Assembly (NCBI GenBank): GCA_023251255.1
Contig: JAHEZD010000006.1
Location: 41,447-105,446, forward strand
Direction: 5' to 3'
From: Chitinophagaceae bacterium
Lineage (GTDB): Bacteria; Bacteroidota; Bacteroidia; Chitinophagales; Chitinophagaceae
Length of the DNA: 64,000 nt
A program made the position numbers and the translations under genes. The notes under the pieces were generated by a model. It did not search any database. It had not been told where the DNA came from and saw only the letters and a program-made list of their open reading frames with translations. Of the stretch, positions 18,601-27,388 are shown one piece after another; within the stretch, counting starts at the first letter, position 1; the number at the start of each line of letters is the position of its first letter.

Positions 18601-19398
18601 GGTTATGCCCAAACAAAGGATTCCATAGCTGGCAGCAGCAATACCCTGTTTGGTGACCTATCGGAAGCCATGGAAATTCCCTTACCAAAAATCCCCAATT
18701 GCGAACCTTGGACGTTGACAGAAAAGCTGGAACATGAAAAGGAAATCACAGGCATCTTCATGAGTGGCCACCCATTGGACCATTACAAGTTTGAACTGAA
18801 GTATTATGGTATCATGGGCCTTGCTGATTTCAATGAAATAAAGGAGAGCAGCACCCTATCACAGGCCAATGTGGGCAAGCAATTGAGGATAGCGGGCCTG
18901 GTGGTGGACGCACAGCACCGTGTTACCAAAACCGGGCGCAACTTCGGTATATTGGCCATTGAGGATTTCAGTGGCAAAACGGAACTGGCCCTGTGGAGCG
19001 ATGATTATGTAAAGTTTACCAACTATTTGGACAAGGGCAAGAACCTGCTCATCAATGGCTTCTTCAAAACAGGCTGGAAAAAGGAAGGCGAACCGGAACG
19101 CTATGAATTCAAGGTAACCACCATCAACCTCCTGGAAACAGCCAAACAAACACTTACCAAGAACGTGGATTTGAAGATGGACGTGGCTTCGCTCTCTGGT
19201 GAGTTTGTGAACTTTTTGGAAAAGAACATCAAGAATAACCCGGGCAAATCGTTGTTGAAGTTCAACATTATTGAGCCAACAGAGAACCTGAAAATAAGCC
19301 TCTTCAATGAAGGCAAGGGCTTTACCATGAACGAGGAAATGGCAGATTTCCTATTGGATAATCCCGATGTGGAAGTGAGTGTGGGGTTGTTGGGGTAA
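15679..19398 (+). CDS. dnaE: DNA polymerase III subunit alpha
   Basis: Replicative polymerase catalytic subunit, 1239 residues. The N-terminal PHP domain opens with HLHVHTQYSLLDGAASI and ITDHGNMFGAFEF. The polymerase active site carries FIGPGRGSAAGSVVAY (about 410) and PDIDTDFDDEGR (about 446), with the third acidic region near VRNTGIHAAGIIIAPRDL. NGTFQFESVGMQKYLRE and MNALYRPGPIAYIPNFI follow. The HhH region and an OB-fold (about 1068-1150, from IAGLVVDAQHRVT) are present. Full length, no anomaly seen. No terminator hairpin is obvious directly after the stop. Confidence 0.98.
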   Translation: MSRFSHLHVHTQYSLLDGAASIDSLYKKAMRDNMPALAITDHGNMFGAFEFVAQAWKNTRVTGTDENGKEIVEPIVKPVVGCEFYVVEDRHAKAFTKGEKDKRYHQVLLAKNKVGYQNLVKLTSLGFIEGMYSKYPRIDKKLIEQYHEGIIATTCCLGAYVPQIILTEGEEKAEQEFKWWLDMFGEDYYVEIQRHNIKEQIQVNEVLLKFAKKHNVSIIASNDSHYTDKDDFNAHDILLCINTGEKQSTPGWDDMTDDSVQQKNKRFKFPNDQFYFKTTEEMKQLFHDIPDSIENTNAIVDKIEVLNLKKDILLPAFPIPKEFQLHFSDEKIGKDIIKPDVNNQWEFLKHLTYEGAKKRYGEIESTTQERIDFELFTIKTMGFAGYFLIVSDFIKAGRDMGVFIGPGRGSAAGSVVAYCIGITNIDPIKYNLLFERFLNPDRKSMPDIDTDFDDEGRQKVIDYVVSKYGKSQVAQIITYGTMAAKSSIKDVARVMDLPLPESNALAKLVSDKPGTALRNILKSPLTIKEGEKSLEEKGYTPEDIDNAKRLREIYYGPETDIRTRVLKEAERLEGSVRNTGIHAAGIIIAPRDLTDLIPVATSKESDLWLTQIEGSTIEEAGVIKMDFLGLKTLSILKTALELIKQNYNVDIVLDDLPLDDEKTYQLYQRGETNGTFQFESVGMQKYLRELKPDQFADLIAMNALYRPGPIAYIPNFIARKHGREEIVYDIPDMQEYLEDTYGITVYQEQVMLLSQSIGGFTKGDADFLRKAMGKKDRKTLDKMKSKFIEGGAKKNHAAEKLEKVWTDWEAFAQYAFNKSHSTCYAFVAYQTAYLKAHYPSEYMSAVLNHAGSIEKITFFMEECKRMGIKVLGPDINESIKGFAPNKKGEIRFGMGGLKGVGENAIENIITERSAHGLYKDVFDFITRVNQKATNKKSLECLAYGGAFDCFPQFHRAQYFHIPDGDRSSGIEKIIGYAQTKDSIAGSSNTLFGDLSEAMEIPLPKIPNCEPWTLTEKLEHEKEITGIFMSGHPLDHYKFELKYYGIMGLADFNEIKESSTLSQANVGKQLRIAGLVVDAQHRVTKTGRNFGILAIEDFSGKTELALWSDDYVKFTNYLDKGKNLLINGFFKTGWKKEGEPERYEFKVTTINLLETAKQTLTKNVDLKMDVASLSGEFVNFLEKNIKNNPGKSLLKFNIIEPTENLKISLFNEGKGFTMNEEMADFLLDNPDVEVSVGLLG

Positions 19399-19980
19399 GC
19401 TTTTAGGACAAATAGGGTTAGCATTGTTGGGTTGTAATGTAATTGCATCGTACACTTGTTCGATTGGATGTCATTTAGCTTTATGAAGGGGAATATCTGC
19501 ATCTTATTAGAAGATTATTCTAAGCGAATCTTCAACACCTAGTTTCTTTTGGCTAAAGCCAATTCCATAGATGCACATTTATTTTTCCGTTGGTTAAAGC
19601 CGAACGGCAATGAGAAGAACAATCCCATCATTTAATGAAAAAACACGCCTATGACTCAAAAAGAATCATCCAATTAACAAAGCAAAACCCCACTCTTTTG
19701 CAATGAAAACTCCATTTTAACCCAAATCAAAAATCATTGCAGTCTGCTTTAGCTGACTGATAATAAAAGGCCATTCCTCCTTCTTGGCTTTAGCCAAAAT
19801 ACTCAATACAATACAATCCCTTGAAAGAAAGGAACTGAACCGCCGACAGCAACCATAGCCCTGTCGGCGGTTGGTTCATCAAATTGGCGAAATAAAAAAG
19901 GATTGAAACTGGTTCAATCCTTTTCTTGCTTACTAATCCGTATATGAAGATTGCTTCGTTCCTCGCAATGACGGGATTTT
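19399..19980. other. Intergenic region with TTGGCTAAAGCCAA palindromes
   Basis: 582 bases between dnaE and smc without a gene. Palindromes TTGGCTAAAGCCAA (19549-19562) and, in opposite orientation, TTGGCTTTAGCCAA (19784-19797) bracket about 250 bases, with a degraded third copy near 19593. A separate inverted repeat has 12-bp arms AACCGCCGACAG/CTGTCGGCGGTT at 19838-19849 and 19861-19872. Near 19945-19975 is a word of the type GATTGCTTCGTTCCTCGCAATGACGG that recurs in Bacteroidota genomes. Confidence 0.6.
19896..19924 (-). terminator. Rho-independent terminator of smc
   Basis: Perfect 12-bp stem AAAAGGATTGAA/TTCAATCCTTTT with a 5-base loop, followed on the minus strand by a T-rich run. It lies 57 bases past the smc stop. 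Confidence 0.75.
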
Positions 19981-22900
19981 TTAATTCAAACTCCTAAAGT
20001 CCACAGGCACCAATTTACTTACGCCGGGCTCTTGCATGGTCACGCCATAGATCACGTCCACAGCGCTCATGGTTTGCTTGTTGTGCGTTACAATGATGAA
20101 CTGTGAGTTATCGCTGAACTGCTTGATCATATTGGTGAACTTGCCCACGTTGGCATCATCCAAAGGTGCATCCACTTCATCCAATATACAGAACGGTGCA
20201 GGTTTGATCAGGTAAATGGAAAACAATAGGGCCGTTGCCGTTAAGGTCTTTTCACCACCGCTCAATTGTGTGATGGATGATGGGCGTTTCCCTTTTGGCT
20301 TGGCAATAATATCAATGCCTGTTTCCGCAAGGTTCTCGGGGTTTACCAAGATCATGTCGGCCGTGTCCTCCTCTGTAAACAATGCCTTGAATACGCGTTG
20401 GAAATTCTCCCTTACTTTATTGAAGGTATCCAGGAACTGCTGGTTGGCAGTAGCTTCCACCTCCTGTATGGTTTGCAGCAAACTGTCCTTGGCATCTACC
20501 AAGTCATTCTTCTGTTCCAAGATGAATTCATAGCGCTTCTTCATTTCGGTGTAGGCCTCAATGGCTGTAGGGTTCACTTCACCAATATTTTCCAGGCGCT
20601 TCCGCATCCTGTCGCTGGTTGCCTGCAGTTCTTCCAAGGGTGTATCGGTAGCCCTAGCCTGGTCCAGTATTTCATCCAGTTCTATTTTGAACTCCACGTT
20701 CAAACGTTCCTTCATACCGGAAAGGTTCAGTTTCAGTTCATTGAGCTTGTCCTTTATTTCGCTCAATAAATGCTCCACCATTTCGCGGCTCTTGTTCTTC
20801 ATGCGGATAGCGGATTCCTTTTCCTGCAAGGCATTGCGCAGGTTGTAATAAGCCTGGTCGGCTTCGTTGAGCTTCTTCTCCTCTTCCTCCTTCTTACGCA
20901 TCAGTTCCAGCAGCAGTTCCTCACTGCCCACCAATGCCTGCTCGCTTTCCAGGATATTGGCAGAAGCTTCAGTTAGCTGGGAAGAATTGGTCTGGATCTG
21001 CTGGTGCAGTTCATTCAATTGGTTTTCCTTGAAAACCAGTTCCTGCTTAACGGTGGTTATCTTGCTCTGCTGCTTGGTAAGCTGCAGATTGTTTTCATTG
21101 TACTGGTAGTTGGCAGCATTGTAATCCTGTTCCGCAATCTGGTAATCCTGCTCCACCATTTTCATTTCATCCCCTGTTTGCTGCAAGCGTTCATTGAGTG
21201 ATTGGAATTCTTCGCGAGTGGTAGCAATGCCGTCATGTTCATCCTGCAAACGGGCTTCCAGATCTTCCAAACGCTGCTGTGCATTTTGTTGTGCAGCTTG
21301 CAGGTTCTCTATTTTGTTCTTGGCAGCAAAAACCTGATTGGTAAGCTGGTTGATTTCATTCTCCGTTTGCTTGATGGCATTCTCCTTCAACTGTTCATTG
21401 AAGCCAATCACGCGGTTATGCCTTAATTGTATTTCAGCCTTCAGGGAATTGACCACAGCTTCCTGCAAGATGATTTCATCCTGCAATTTTTCCAGGTTCT
21501 TGGCACGGCCAATTTTCTTTCCTTCAAACAGGCCAACACTTCCTCCAGTCAACGTGTATTTCCCCTTAACGTACTTACCTGTTTTTTCTAGAACGATGGC
21601 ACCATTGGAATTGGCAATGGCTTCTTCGTTTTCACCAATGAATACATTGGCCAGGAGATGTTCCGCCAACTTTTGGTACTGGTCATCCACCTCAATCACA
21701 TCCAGCGCCTTGATGGTATGGCCGGGCTGGTGGTAGTTGCTGGTTTCATTGGCCACTTTGTCCATCAGGAAGAAATTGGCCTTGCCTTTCTTGTTGTCGT
21801 CCAGCAAATGAACGGCCCTCATGCCTTCCTCCAAATTGTTCACGACATAATAATTCAGGTAGGGTTCCAGTACATTCTCCACAGCCGCCCTGTACTCTTC
21901 CTTCACATAAATAATGTCAGAAAGCAAGGGGGATTGATGGTTCCAGTTATCGTTCTTGTGCAGGAACTTCACACTCTCGGGATAGCCTTCCATGGATTCC
22001 ACCAGGCTCTTGAGCAGGTTGAACTCATTGCGCTTGCTGTCCAGTGTCCTGTTTTCCTCGGCCAGTTCATTCCGCAAACCTTCCAGTTCGCTCTGCGTGG
22101 CAAAAATCTGTTCCTTGGTTTTATCCTGGTGTTCCTGCAATTGCTGCAGGTCCACTCTTTTGTTTTCTAAACTTTCTTCCTTTTCCTTTAGTTCAATTTC
22201 CAACTGTTCCAATTGGGACTGGCGGTTCTGCTTTTCATCTGTCAACTGTGCAGAAGCCCTTTGCAGGTTCTGGATGGAAGTGTCGGCCACGGCCACTTTC
22301 TTCTCCGCATCAAACTGGCTCCGTTGGATTTGTTGGTACTGTCCACGTAGGCCATCTACCGCCACACGTTTATCATCGTACAGCCTCCGCTTGTCTTCCA
22401 CTTCCATTTTGGAAGATTGTACCTTATCGTTCAGTTCGGCCAATTTACTTTCTTCTTCCCCCACCTGCAACTGGGTGAACTCGATGCTGTCACCAATGGT
22501 TTTCAACTGGCCTTCGGCACGCTCCAAAAATGTTTTGAGGTTCGTTTCCTTCTCCTTCAAATAATGGAGCTTCTGTGTAGCAAGGTTCTTATCGTTCTCC
22601 TTCGTACGCAGGTGCTGCTGCAATTCATTGAACTCGTGCTGCATGCTTTGCAGGGCACGTTCCTTTTCTATGAAATCCACCTTCTCCTGTTCAATGGCCG
22701 CTTCATCAGTAGCTATTTCAGCCTCCAGTTGGATTTTTTTATCGGTCTCCAGTTCCTGCTGCTCGTGCAGGTCCTTATAGGTAATATTGAAGCCTTCCAA
22801 AGAGGCTTTGGCCAGTTCCACCGCAATTTCCTTGTAATCCTTTTTTATCTCGAAATATTTCTCCGCCTTCTTGGCCTGGTTCTCCAAGGTCTTCAATTGG

Positions 22901-23499
22901 TTGTTGATCTCGAACAACAAATCCTCTATACGTGCCAAGTCCTGCTCGGTAGCTTCCAATTTGTTCTTGGCCTCTTTCTTACGGGTTTTGTAAATGGTAA
23001 TGCCTGCAGCCTGCTCCAGCATCCTGCGGCGGCTGTTCTCCTTATCCTTAATAATATCATCCACCATGCCCAGTTCTATGATGGCATAACTATCCGTGCT
23101 TACCCCCGTATCAAGGAACAAGTTGTGTATGTCCTTCAAACGGCACTGCACATCATTCAAGCGGTATTCGCTCTCCCCGTTTTTATAGAAACGGCGGGTA
23201 ACCGTAACGGTGGTAAATTCCGTGGGCAGTAAATTTTTCGTGTTCTCAAAAGTCAGGCTTACTTCTGCCAGCCCACTGGCACTCCTTGTTTTGGAGCCAT
23301 TGAACACCAGTGCATCCAGGTTCTCGCTTCTCAAAGAAGAAATCTTCTGCTCACCTATCACCCAGCGGATACTATCAATAATATTGCTCTTGCCACAACC
23401 ATTTGGACCGATAATGCCAGTAATGCCTTCGTCAAAAGTCACCACGGTTTTATCAGCAAAACTTTTAAACCCCTTTATTTCCAGTGATTTTAATCTCAT
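19981..23499 (-). CDS. smc: Chromosome segregation protein SMC
   Basis: 1172-residue condensin ATPase that organises and segregates the chromosome. The Walker A motif GPNGCGKSNIIDSIRWVIGE is at about residues 32-51. Long coiled coils (about 170-500 and 660-1000) flank a hinge near 515-640 (YPESVKFLHKND). The C-terminal ABC signature LSGGEKTLTATALL is near 1078 and Walker B CILDEVDAPLDDANV near 1104-1118. Complete and normal length. ScpA/ScpB are not in the window. The gene stands alone, with the DnaJ-domain gene divergent from its start. Confidence 0.98.
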   Translation of the reverse strand: MRLKSLEIKGFKSFADKTVVTFDEGITGIIGPNGCGKSNIIDSIRWVIGEQKISSLRSENLDALVFNGSKTRSASGLAEVSLTFENTKNLLPTEFTTVTVTRRFYKNGESEYRLNDVQCRLKDIHNLFLDTGVSTDSYAIIELGMVDDIIKDKENSRRRMLEQAAGITIYKTRKKEAKNKLEATEQDLARIEDLLFEINNQLKTLENQAKKAEKYFEIKKDYKEIAVELAKASLEGFNITYKDLHEQQELETDKKIQLEAEIATDEAAIEQEKVDFIEKERALQSMQHEFNELQQHLRTKENDKNLATQKLHYLKEKETNLKTFLERAEGQLKTIGDSIEFTQLQVGEEESKLAELNDKVQSSKMEVEDKRRLYDDKRVAVDGLRGQYQQIQRSQFDAEKKVAVADTSIQNLQRASAQLTDEKQNRQSQLEQLEIELKEKEESLENKRVDLQQLQEHQDKTKEQIFATQSELEGLRNELAEENRTLDSKRNEFNLLKSLVESMEGYPESVKFLHKNDNWNHQSPLLSDIIYVKEEYRAAVENVLEPYLNYYVVNNLEEGMRAVHLLDDNKKGKANFFLMDKVANETSNYHQPGHTIKALDVIEVDDQYQKLAEHLLANVFIGENEEAIANSNGAIVLEKTGKYVKGKYTLTGGSVGLFEGKKIGRAKNLEKLQDEIILQEAVVNSLKAEIQLRHNRVIGFNEQLKENAIKQTENEINQLTNQVFAAKNKIENLQAAQQNAQQRLEDLEARLQDEHDGIATTREEFQSLNERLQQTGDEMKMVEQDYQIAEQDYNAANYQYNENNLQLTKQQSKITTVKQELVFKENQLNELHQQIQTNSSQLTEASANILESEQALVGSEELLLELMRKKEEEEKKLNEADQAYYNLRNALQEKESAIRMKNKSREMVEHLLSEIKDKLNELKLNLSGMKERLNVEFKIELDEILDQARATDTPLEELQATSDRMRKRLENIGEVNPTAIEAYTEMKKRYEFILEQKNDLVDAKDSLLQTIQEVEATANQQFLDTFNKVRENFQRVFKALFTEEDTADMILVNPENLAETGIDIIAKPKGKRPSSITQLSGGEKTLTATALLFSIYLIKPAPFCILDEVDAPLDDANVGKFTNMIKQFSDNSQFIIVTHNKQTMSAVDVIYGVTMQEPGVSKLVPVDFRSLN

Positions 23500-23722
23500 C
23501 TTACCTACCCATTTTTAGTACCTGCGAACATAGTTGTTTTGCATGGGCAGTTGCATTTAAAATACCCACAGTATTTGTGAATAAGTAAGGTATTTTTTGT
23601 GGACAAGCTGTGGTTTTCCAATGGGGCACCAGTTGCGGTGCTCCACTCACCATTTGGATTACATGGTACCAAATGCGCCTCCATAAGTGCTTGCGCCTTA
23701 GTTTTGAACAGTGGATCCCATT

Positions 23723-24361
23723 ATGCAGTACAAAAATTATTACGAGACACTTCATATAAGCCCCTCATCCTCAGCAGATGAAATAAAAAAGGCTTTCCGC
23801 CACCTGGCCCTGCTGCACCACCCCGATGTGACGAACAATGACGAATTGAAAGCGGAAAGGTTCAGACAAATTGAGGAAGCCTATACCGTGCTGTCGGATA
23901 CCGACAGAAGGAGGGCCTATGATGCTACCCATTTCTTTTCGAACAAAAAAAATGGCCCCGTTACGCTGGAAAGCATCATGGCCCAGACAAACAAACTAAG
24001 GAAGTACCTGGCTTCCATGAACCATTCAAAATTGAATTATGATACTATTGAACTGGAAGTGGAAAATATCCTATCTGAACAGGTTATCAATCTATTAAGT
24101 AGGTCCAGCGATTATAAAACAGTGGAATCAATTGTACTTGGTTTCAATGAAATCATATTCCACCTGCCCTATTGGACCATGCAGTCCTACACAAACAGGT
24201 TAATGGTGCTGGCAATGGGGAATGCCATTTTACAGGAACAATTGCTGCTGAACCTGCAGCGCAAGAAAAAGGAAATGCTTTGGGATAAATACAAGGCAAC
24301 CCTAGCTATTGGAATTGCGGTAATAATCTGCCTACTGATGGTTGTGCTTAGCCGACTGTAA
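23723..24361 (+). CDS. J-domain (DnaJ-like) membrane protein
   Basis: 212 residues from the ATG at 23723 (an upstream GTG gives four more). Residues 1-70 form a J domain: NYYETLHISPSSSADEIKKAFRHLALLHHPDVT with the HPD motif needed to stimulate DnaK, and RFRQIEEAYTVLSDTDRRRAYD. No Gly/Phe or zinc-finger region follows. A middle segment of unknown fold (about 80-185) leads to a C-terminal transmembrane helix (LAIGIAVIICLLMVVLSRL). It is thus a class C, tail-anchored co-chaperone that probably recruits DnaK to the inner membrane. Client unknown. Confidence 0.85.
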   Translation: MQYKNYYETLHISPSSSADEIKKAFRHLALLHHPDVTNNDELKAERFRQIEEAYTVLSDTDRRRAYDATHFFSNKKNGPVTLESIMAQTNKLRKYLASMNHSKLNYDTIELEVENILSEQVINLLSRSSDYKTVESIVLGFNEIIFHLPYWTMQSYTNRLMVLAMGNAILQEQLLLNLQRKKKEMLWDKYKATLAIGIAVIICLLMVVLSRL

Positions 24362-24430
24362 AAGAAGTGGCCGCTTGGATAGTTAATGCAAATTGATCGT
24401 GTTTTTTCCACATGCTTACACTCAAAATAA

Positions 24431-24492
24431 AATGTCCTCATTTTGAATGTCCTATTTTTTTTGAGGACAAGAACTTTGAGGACATTTTTTTA
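24431..24492. repeat. TGTCCTC/GAGGACA array with A/T runs
   Basis: Words TGTCCTC, TGTCCT, GAGGACA and GAGGACA separated by A/T-rich spacers in the 320-bp gap between the DnaJ-like gene and nagB. The same word is used in the larger array at 63761-63893. The rest of the gap shows no gene. Confidence 0.65.
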
Positions 24493-24654
24493 AAGGTTGA
24501 AAATGCAGGAGCTAGGACCCGTAGAAATTCCTAGCAGCTAAAAACAACCTACACTGTTAGCCAAACGAATAGGTCTTTAAATCAAACACCACCCTCCTTC
24601 CGCAGGGTTTCATCACCGATTGTAAAGTATCTTACGCAAATTCCTGCAAAAAAT

Positions 24655-24662
24655 TATCTTTG
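24655..24662 (+). promoter_or_regulatory. Candidate -7 box for the nagB fusion gene
   Basis: TATCTTTG (TAnnTTTG) ends 19 bases before the start codon. No convincing -33 box is seen. Confidence 0.4.
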
Positions 24663-24681
24663 TCATGCAAAAAACAGCACA

Positions 24682-26604
24682 ATGAATAGCAAATTGGATA
24701 TTGACCTCACAGATAGTTTTGAAAAGATCCCCGTAAAAATATTCCCAACACCAAAAGAAGGCTCCGCTTTTGTGGCCAACGAGATTGCCAGGCTGATCCG
24801 CGAAAAGCAGGCTAAAGGCGAGGACTGCATTTTAGGATTGGCTACAGGCTCCACCCCCATCAGTATGTATGCGGAACTGGTCCGGCTGCACAAGGAAGAA
24901 GGGCTGAGCTTCAAAAATGTCATCACGTTCAACCTCGACGAATATTACCCACTTGAACGGGAAGCCTTCCAAAGTTATTGGAGCTTCATGCATAGGCACC
25001 TGTTCAACCAAGTGGATATCGATCCCTCCAATATCCATATCCCCAATGGTGAACTGCCAAAAGATGAGGTAAAGAAACACTGCCAGAAATATGAACAGAT
25101 GATTGAGGCCCTTGGCGGTATTGACCTCCAGGTGCTGGGCATTGGCGGCAATGGGCATATTGGCTTCAATGAACCCGGCTCCAGTATTTTCTCCAAAACA
25201 AGGATCACTTCATTGGACAACAGTACCAGGATTGCCAACAGCTACGAGTACCAGAATATTTCCCAAGTACCCAGAATGGCCATTACCATGGGCATCAGCA
25301 CCATCATGAAGGCCAAGAAAATACTACTGATGGCCTGGGGCAAAAAAGCATCCATCATAGCCAGGAGCGTGGAAGGGCATGTAACGGAACATATACCTGC
25401 CAGCATTTTGCAGCAGCACAATGACTGCCTGTTCGTAATCGATGAAACGGCAGCAACTGATCTAACAAGGATAAAAAGTCCGTGGTTAACTGGTGAATGT
25501 GAGTGGACTCCTCAAATGATCAAACGGGCGGTGGTGAACATGTCCCTGAAACTGCAGAAGCCCGTGTTGAGCCTCACCACGCATGATTACAATGAAAGTG
25601 GCCTGAGCGATTTATTGGTGGAGAAGGGTGATGCCTACGAGATCAACCTGCAAGTATATTATATGCTGCGTGATGGGATTACTGGCTGGCCGGGTGGCAA
25701 ACCCAATGCCGTTATACCGCAGCATCCGGAACGCAGTTCACCCTACCCCAAAAAAAGCCTCATCTTCTCCCCCCATCCCGATGATGACATCATTAGCATG
25801 GGCGGCACGTTCATGCGCCTGCACGACCAGGGGCATGAAGTTCATGTGGCCTATCAAACAAGTGGCAATATTGCCGTGACCGATGAATTCGTGACAAGGT
25901 TCCTTGATTTTGCAGTTGGTTTTGAGGACATGTTTGGCATTGACAATAAAACCAGCCAGCAGATACTGAACGATGCGAGGAAATTCCTCGCAACCAAAAA
26001 AACAAATGACCGGGATACCTCTGCCATCAGGGCCATCAAGGGCCTGATCAGAAGATGCGAAGCCAAAGCTACTTGCAGGTATGTTGGCCTCACGGACGAT
26101 AAGGCCCACTTCCAAAACCTCCCTTTTTATGAAACGGGGACCATTGAGAAAAAACCAATGGGCGAAGAGGATGTACAATTGACCATTGAATTGTTACGCA
26201 GGCTGCAGCCCCAGCAAATTTTCTGTGCCGGTGACCTGGCCGATCCGCATGGCACGCACAAGGTATGCTTGGACATTATTTTTGAAAGCATCAGGAGGAT
26301 AAAGGCAGATGGGGACGAATGGATCAATGACTGCTATGTATGGATGTACAAGGGTGCATGGCAGGAATGGGACATTGCCGAAATAGAAATGGCCATTCCA
26401 ATGAGCCCGGACCAAGCAATGAAAAAGAGGTTCGGCATTTTCATACACCAATCACAGAAAGACATGGTGCCTTTTCAAGGAAGTGATTCCAGGGAGTTCT
26501 GGCAACGTGCCGAAGAAAGGAATTCCAATACGGCCAATCTATATGCAGCTTTGGGACTTACAAAATATGCGGCGATGGAAGCTTTTGTGAGGTGGCATTT
26601 CTAA
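24682..26604 (+). CDS. nagB: Glucosamine-6-phosphate deaminase fused to LmbE/PIG-L-type domain
   Basis: Converts glucosamine 6-phosphate to fructose 6-phosphate and ammonia. The deaminase half (about 1-270) shows LGLATGSTPISMYAEL, the FNLDEYYPL active-site block and IGGNGHIGFNEPGS. A link region precedes a second domain, from about residue 358, with SPHPDDDIISMGGTFMRLHDQGHEV. This is the zinc-binding motif of LmbE/PIG-L N-acetylglucosamine deacetylases, and DLADPHGTHKVC supplies a later ligand. 640 residues. This fusion is characteristic of Bacteroidota NagB-like proteins and may couple deacetylation to deamination, although the second activity is inferred only. A terminator follows at 26700. 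Confidence 0.92.
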   Translation: MNSKLDIDLTDSFEKIPVKIFPTPKEGSAFVANEIARLIREKQAKGEDCILGLATGSTPISMYAELVRLHKEEGLSFKNVITFNLDEYYPLEREAFQSYWSFMHRHLFNQVDIDPSNIHIPNGELPKDEVKKHCQKYEQMIEALGGIDLQVLGIGGNGHIGFNEPGSSIFSKTRITSLDNSTRIANSYEYQNISQVPRMAITMGISTIMKAKKILLMAWGKKASIIARSVEGHVTEHIPASILQQHNDCLFVIDETAATDLTRIKSPWLTGECEWTPQMIKRAVVNMSLKLQKPVLSLTTHDYNESGLSDLLVEKGDAYEINLQVYYMLRDGITGWPGGKPNAVIPQHPERSSPYPKKSLIFSPHPDDDIISMGGTFMRLHDQGHEVHVAYQTSGNIAVTDEFVTRFLDFAVGFEDMFGIDNKTSQQILNDARKFLATKKTNDRDTSAIRAIKGLIRRCEAKATCRYVGLTDDKAHFQNLPFYETGTIEKKPMGEEDVQLTIELLRRLQPQQIFCAGDLADPHGTHKVCLDIIFESIRRIKADGDEWINDCYVWMYKGAWQEWDIAEIEMAIPMSPDQAMKKRFGIFIHQSQKDMVPFQGSDSREFWQRAEERNSNTANLYAALGLTKYAAMEAFVRWHF

Positions 26605-26699
26605 AAAGGGGTGCTAGCTTCCGCTACCAAAAAACGTGATGGAAGCTACCAGATACTGATGAACCATATCCTACAATAATGACTCCTGTGAATGAACCT

Positions 26700-26736
26700 A
26701 ACTCCTCCATCATTTTTTGTGGGGGAGTTTTATTTT
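26700..26736 (+). terminator. Rho-independent terminator after nagB
   Basis: Stem AACTCCTCC (26700-26708) with GGGGGAGTT (26721-26729) and one G-U pair, followed by TTATTTTT. It argues against the in-frame start at 26717 for the next gene. Confidence 0.75.
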
Positions 26737-26755
26737 TCAATTGTACCATTGCAAA

Positions 26756-27388
26756 ATGGAAATGGATTTTAGGCAGAATTGGAACGGTGCCTGGCAGGAT
26801 GAAAAATTCAGGCAACTGTTCATTGTAGGATTTGCCATCCTCTTTGGGATACTGGCATTTTTCCCTTTTTTCTTCATCATGATAGAGCGTAGGCACGGCT
26901 ATGTCATCAATGACTACCTGCTGAGCAGCTTCCAGCCCAGAAACGTATCGATGCTGGTATTCGTGATTATCTGGCTTACTGTATTACTGGCCATTGTAAG
27001 GTGCGTGCAGCAGCCGCAGATCTTAATTGTATTGTTGTGGGGCTATGTTATATTAAACCTTCTCCGGATACTTACCATTACGCTGGTACCGCTTGACCCA
27101 CCATTGACGTTGATAGAATTGAAAGACCCCCTGAGCAATGCTTTTTATGGGAAGAGGTTCATTACCAAAGACCTTTTTTTCTCTGGCCATACTTCTACCA
27201 TGTTCCTAATATGCCTCTGCATGAAGCAGAAATGGGACAAGGTAGCCTGCCTTTTTTCAACCGTAACTGTTGGCATGCTGGTGCTGGTGCAGCATGTGCA
27301 CTATACCATTGATGTGCTGGCTGCGATTCTGTTCTGCGGTCCTATTTATTGGTTAGCAAAAAAAGTAACGAGGGACGTTGCTAGCTAA
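26756..27388 (+). CDS. Sphingomyelin-synthase-like PAP2_C membrane protein
   Basis: About 210 residues with five to six transmembrane segments. The signature FFSGHTSTMFLIC and the later HVHYTIDVLAAILFCG carry the His-His-Asp pattern (SGHT, H...HYTIDV) of the sphingomyelin synthase/PAP2_C group, which transfers a phospho-headgroup onto ceramide or diacylglycerol. The start at 26756 is chosen because the earlier start lies inside the nagB terminator. It converges with the AUR1-like gene, their 3' ends overlapping by 8 bases. A headgroup-transfer role is inferred from the motif and from the neighbouring inositol-lipid operon; a plain lipid phosphatase is the alternative. Confidence 0.72.
   Translation: MEMDFRQNWNGAWQDEKFRQLFIVGFAILFGILAFFPFFFIMIERRHGYVINDYLLSSFQPRNVSMLVFVIIWLTVLLAIVRCVQQPQILIVLLWGYVILNLLRILTITLVPLDPPLTLIELKDPLSNAFYGKRFITKDLFFSGHTSTMFLICLCMKQKWDKVACLFSTVTVGMLVLVQHVHYTIDVLAAILFCGPIYWLAKKVTRDVAS

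Noticed and set aside
22417..23232. 271-codon plus-strand frame
   Set aside because: Lies antisense within smc, with low-complexity Leu/Phe/Gln composition mirroring the coiled coil; a shadow frame.
26717..26755. Upstream start for the SMS-like gene
   Set aside because: It lies inside the nagB terminator hairpin and adds residues with no family match.
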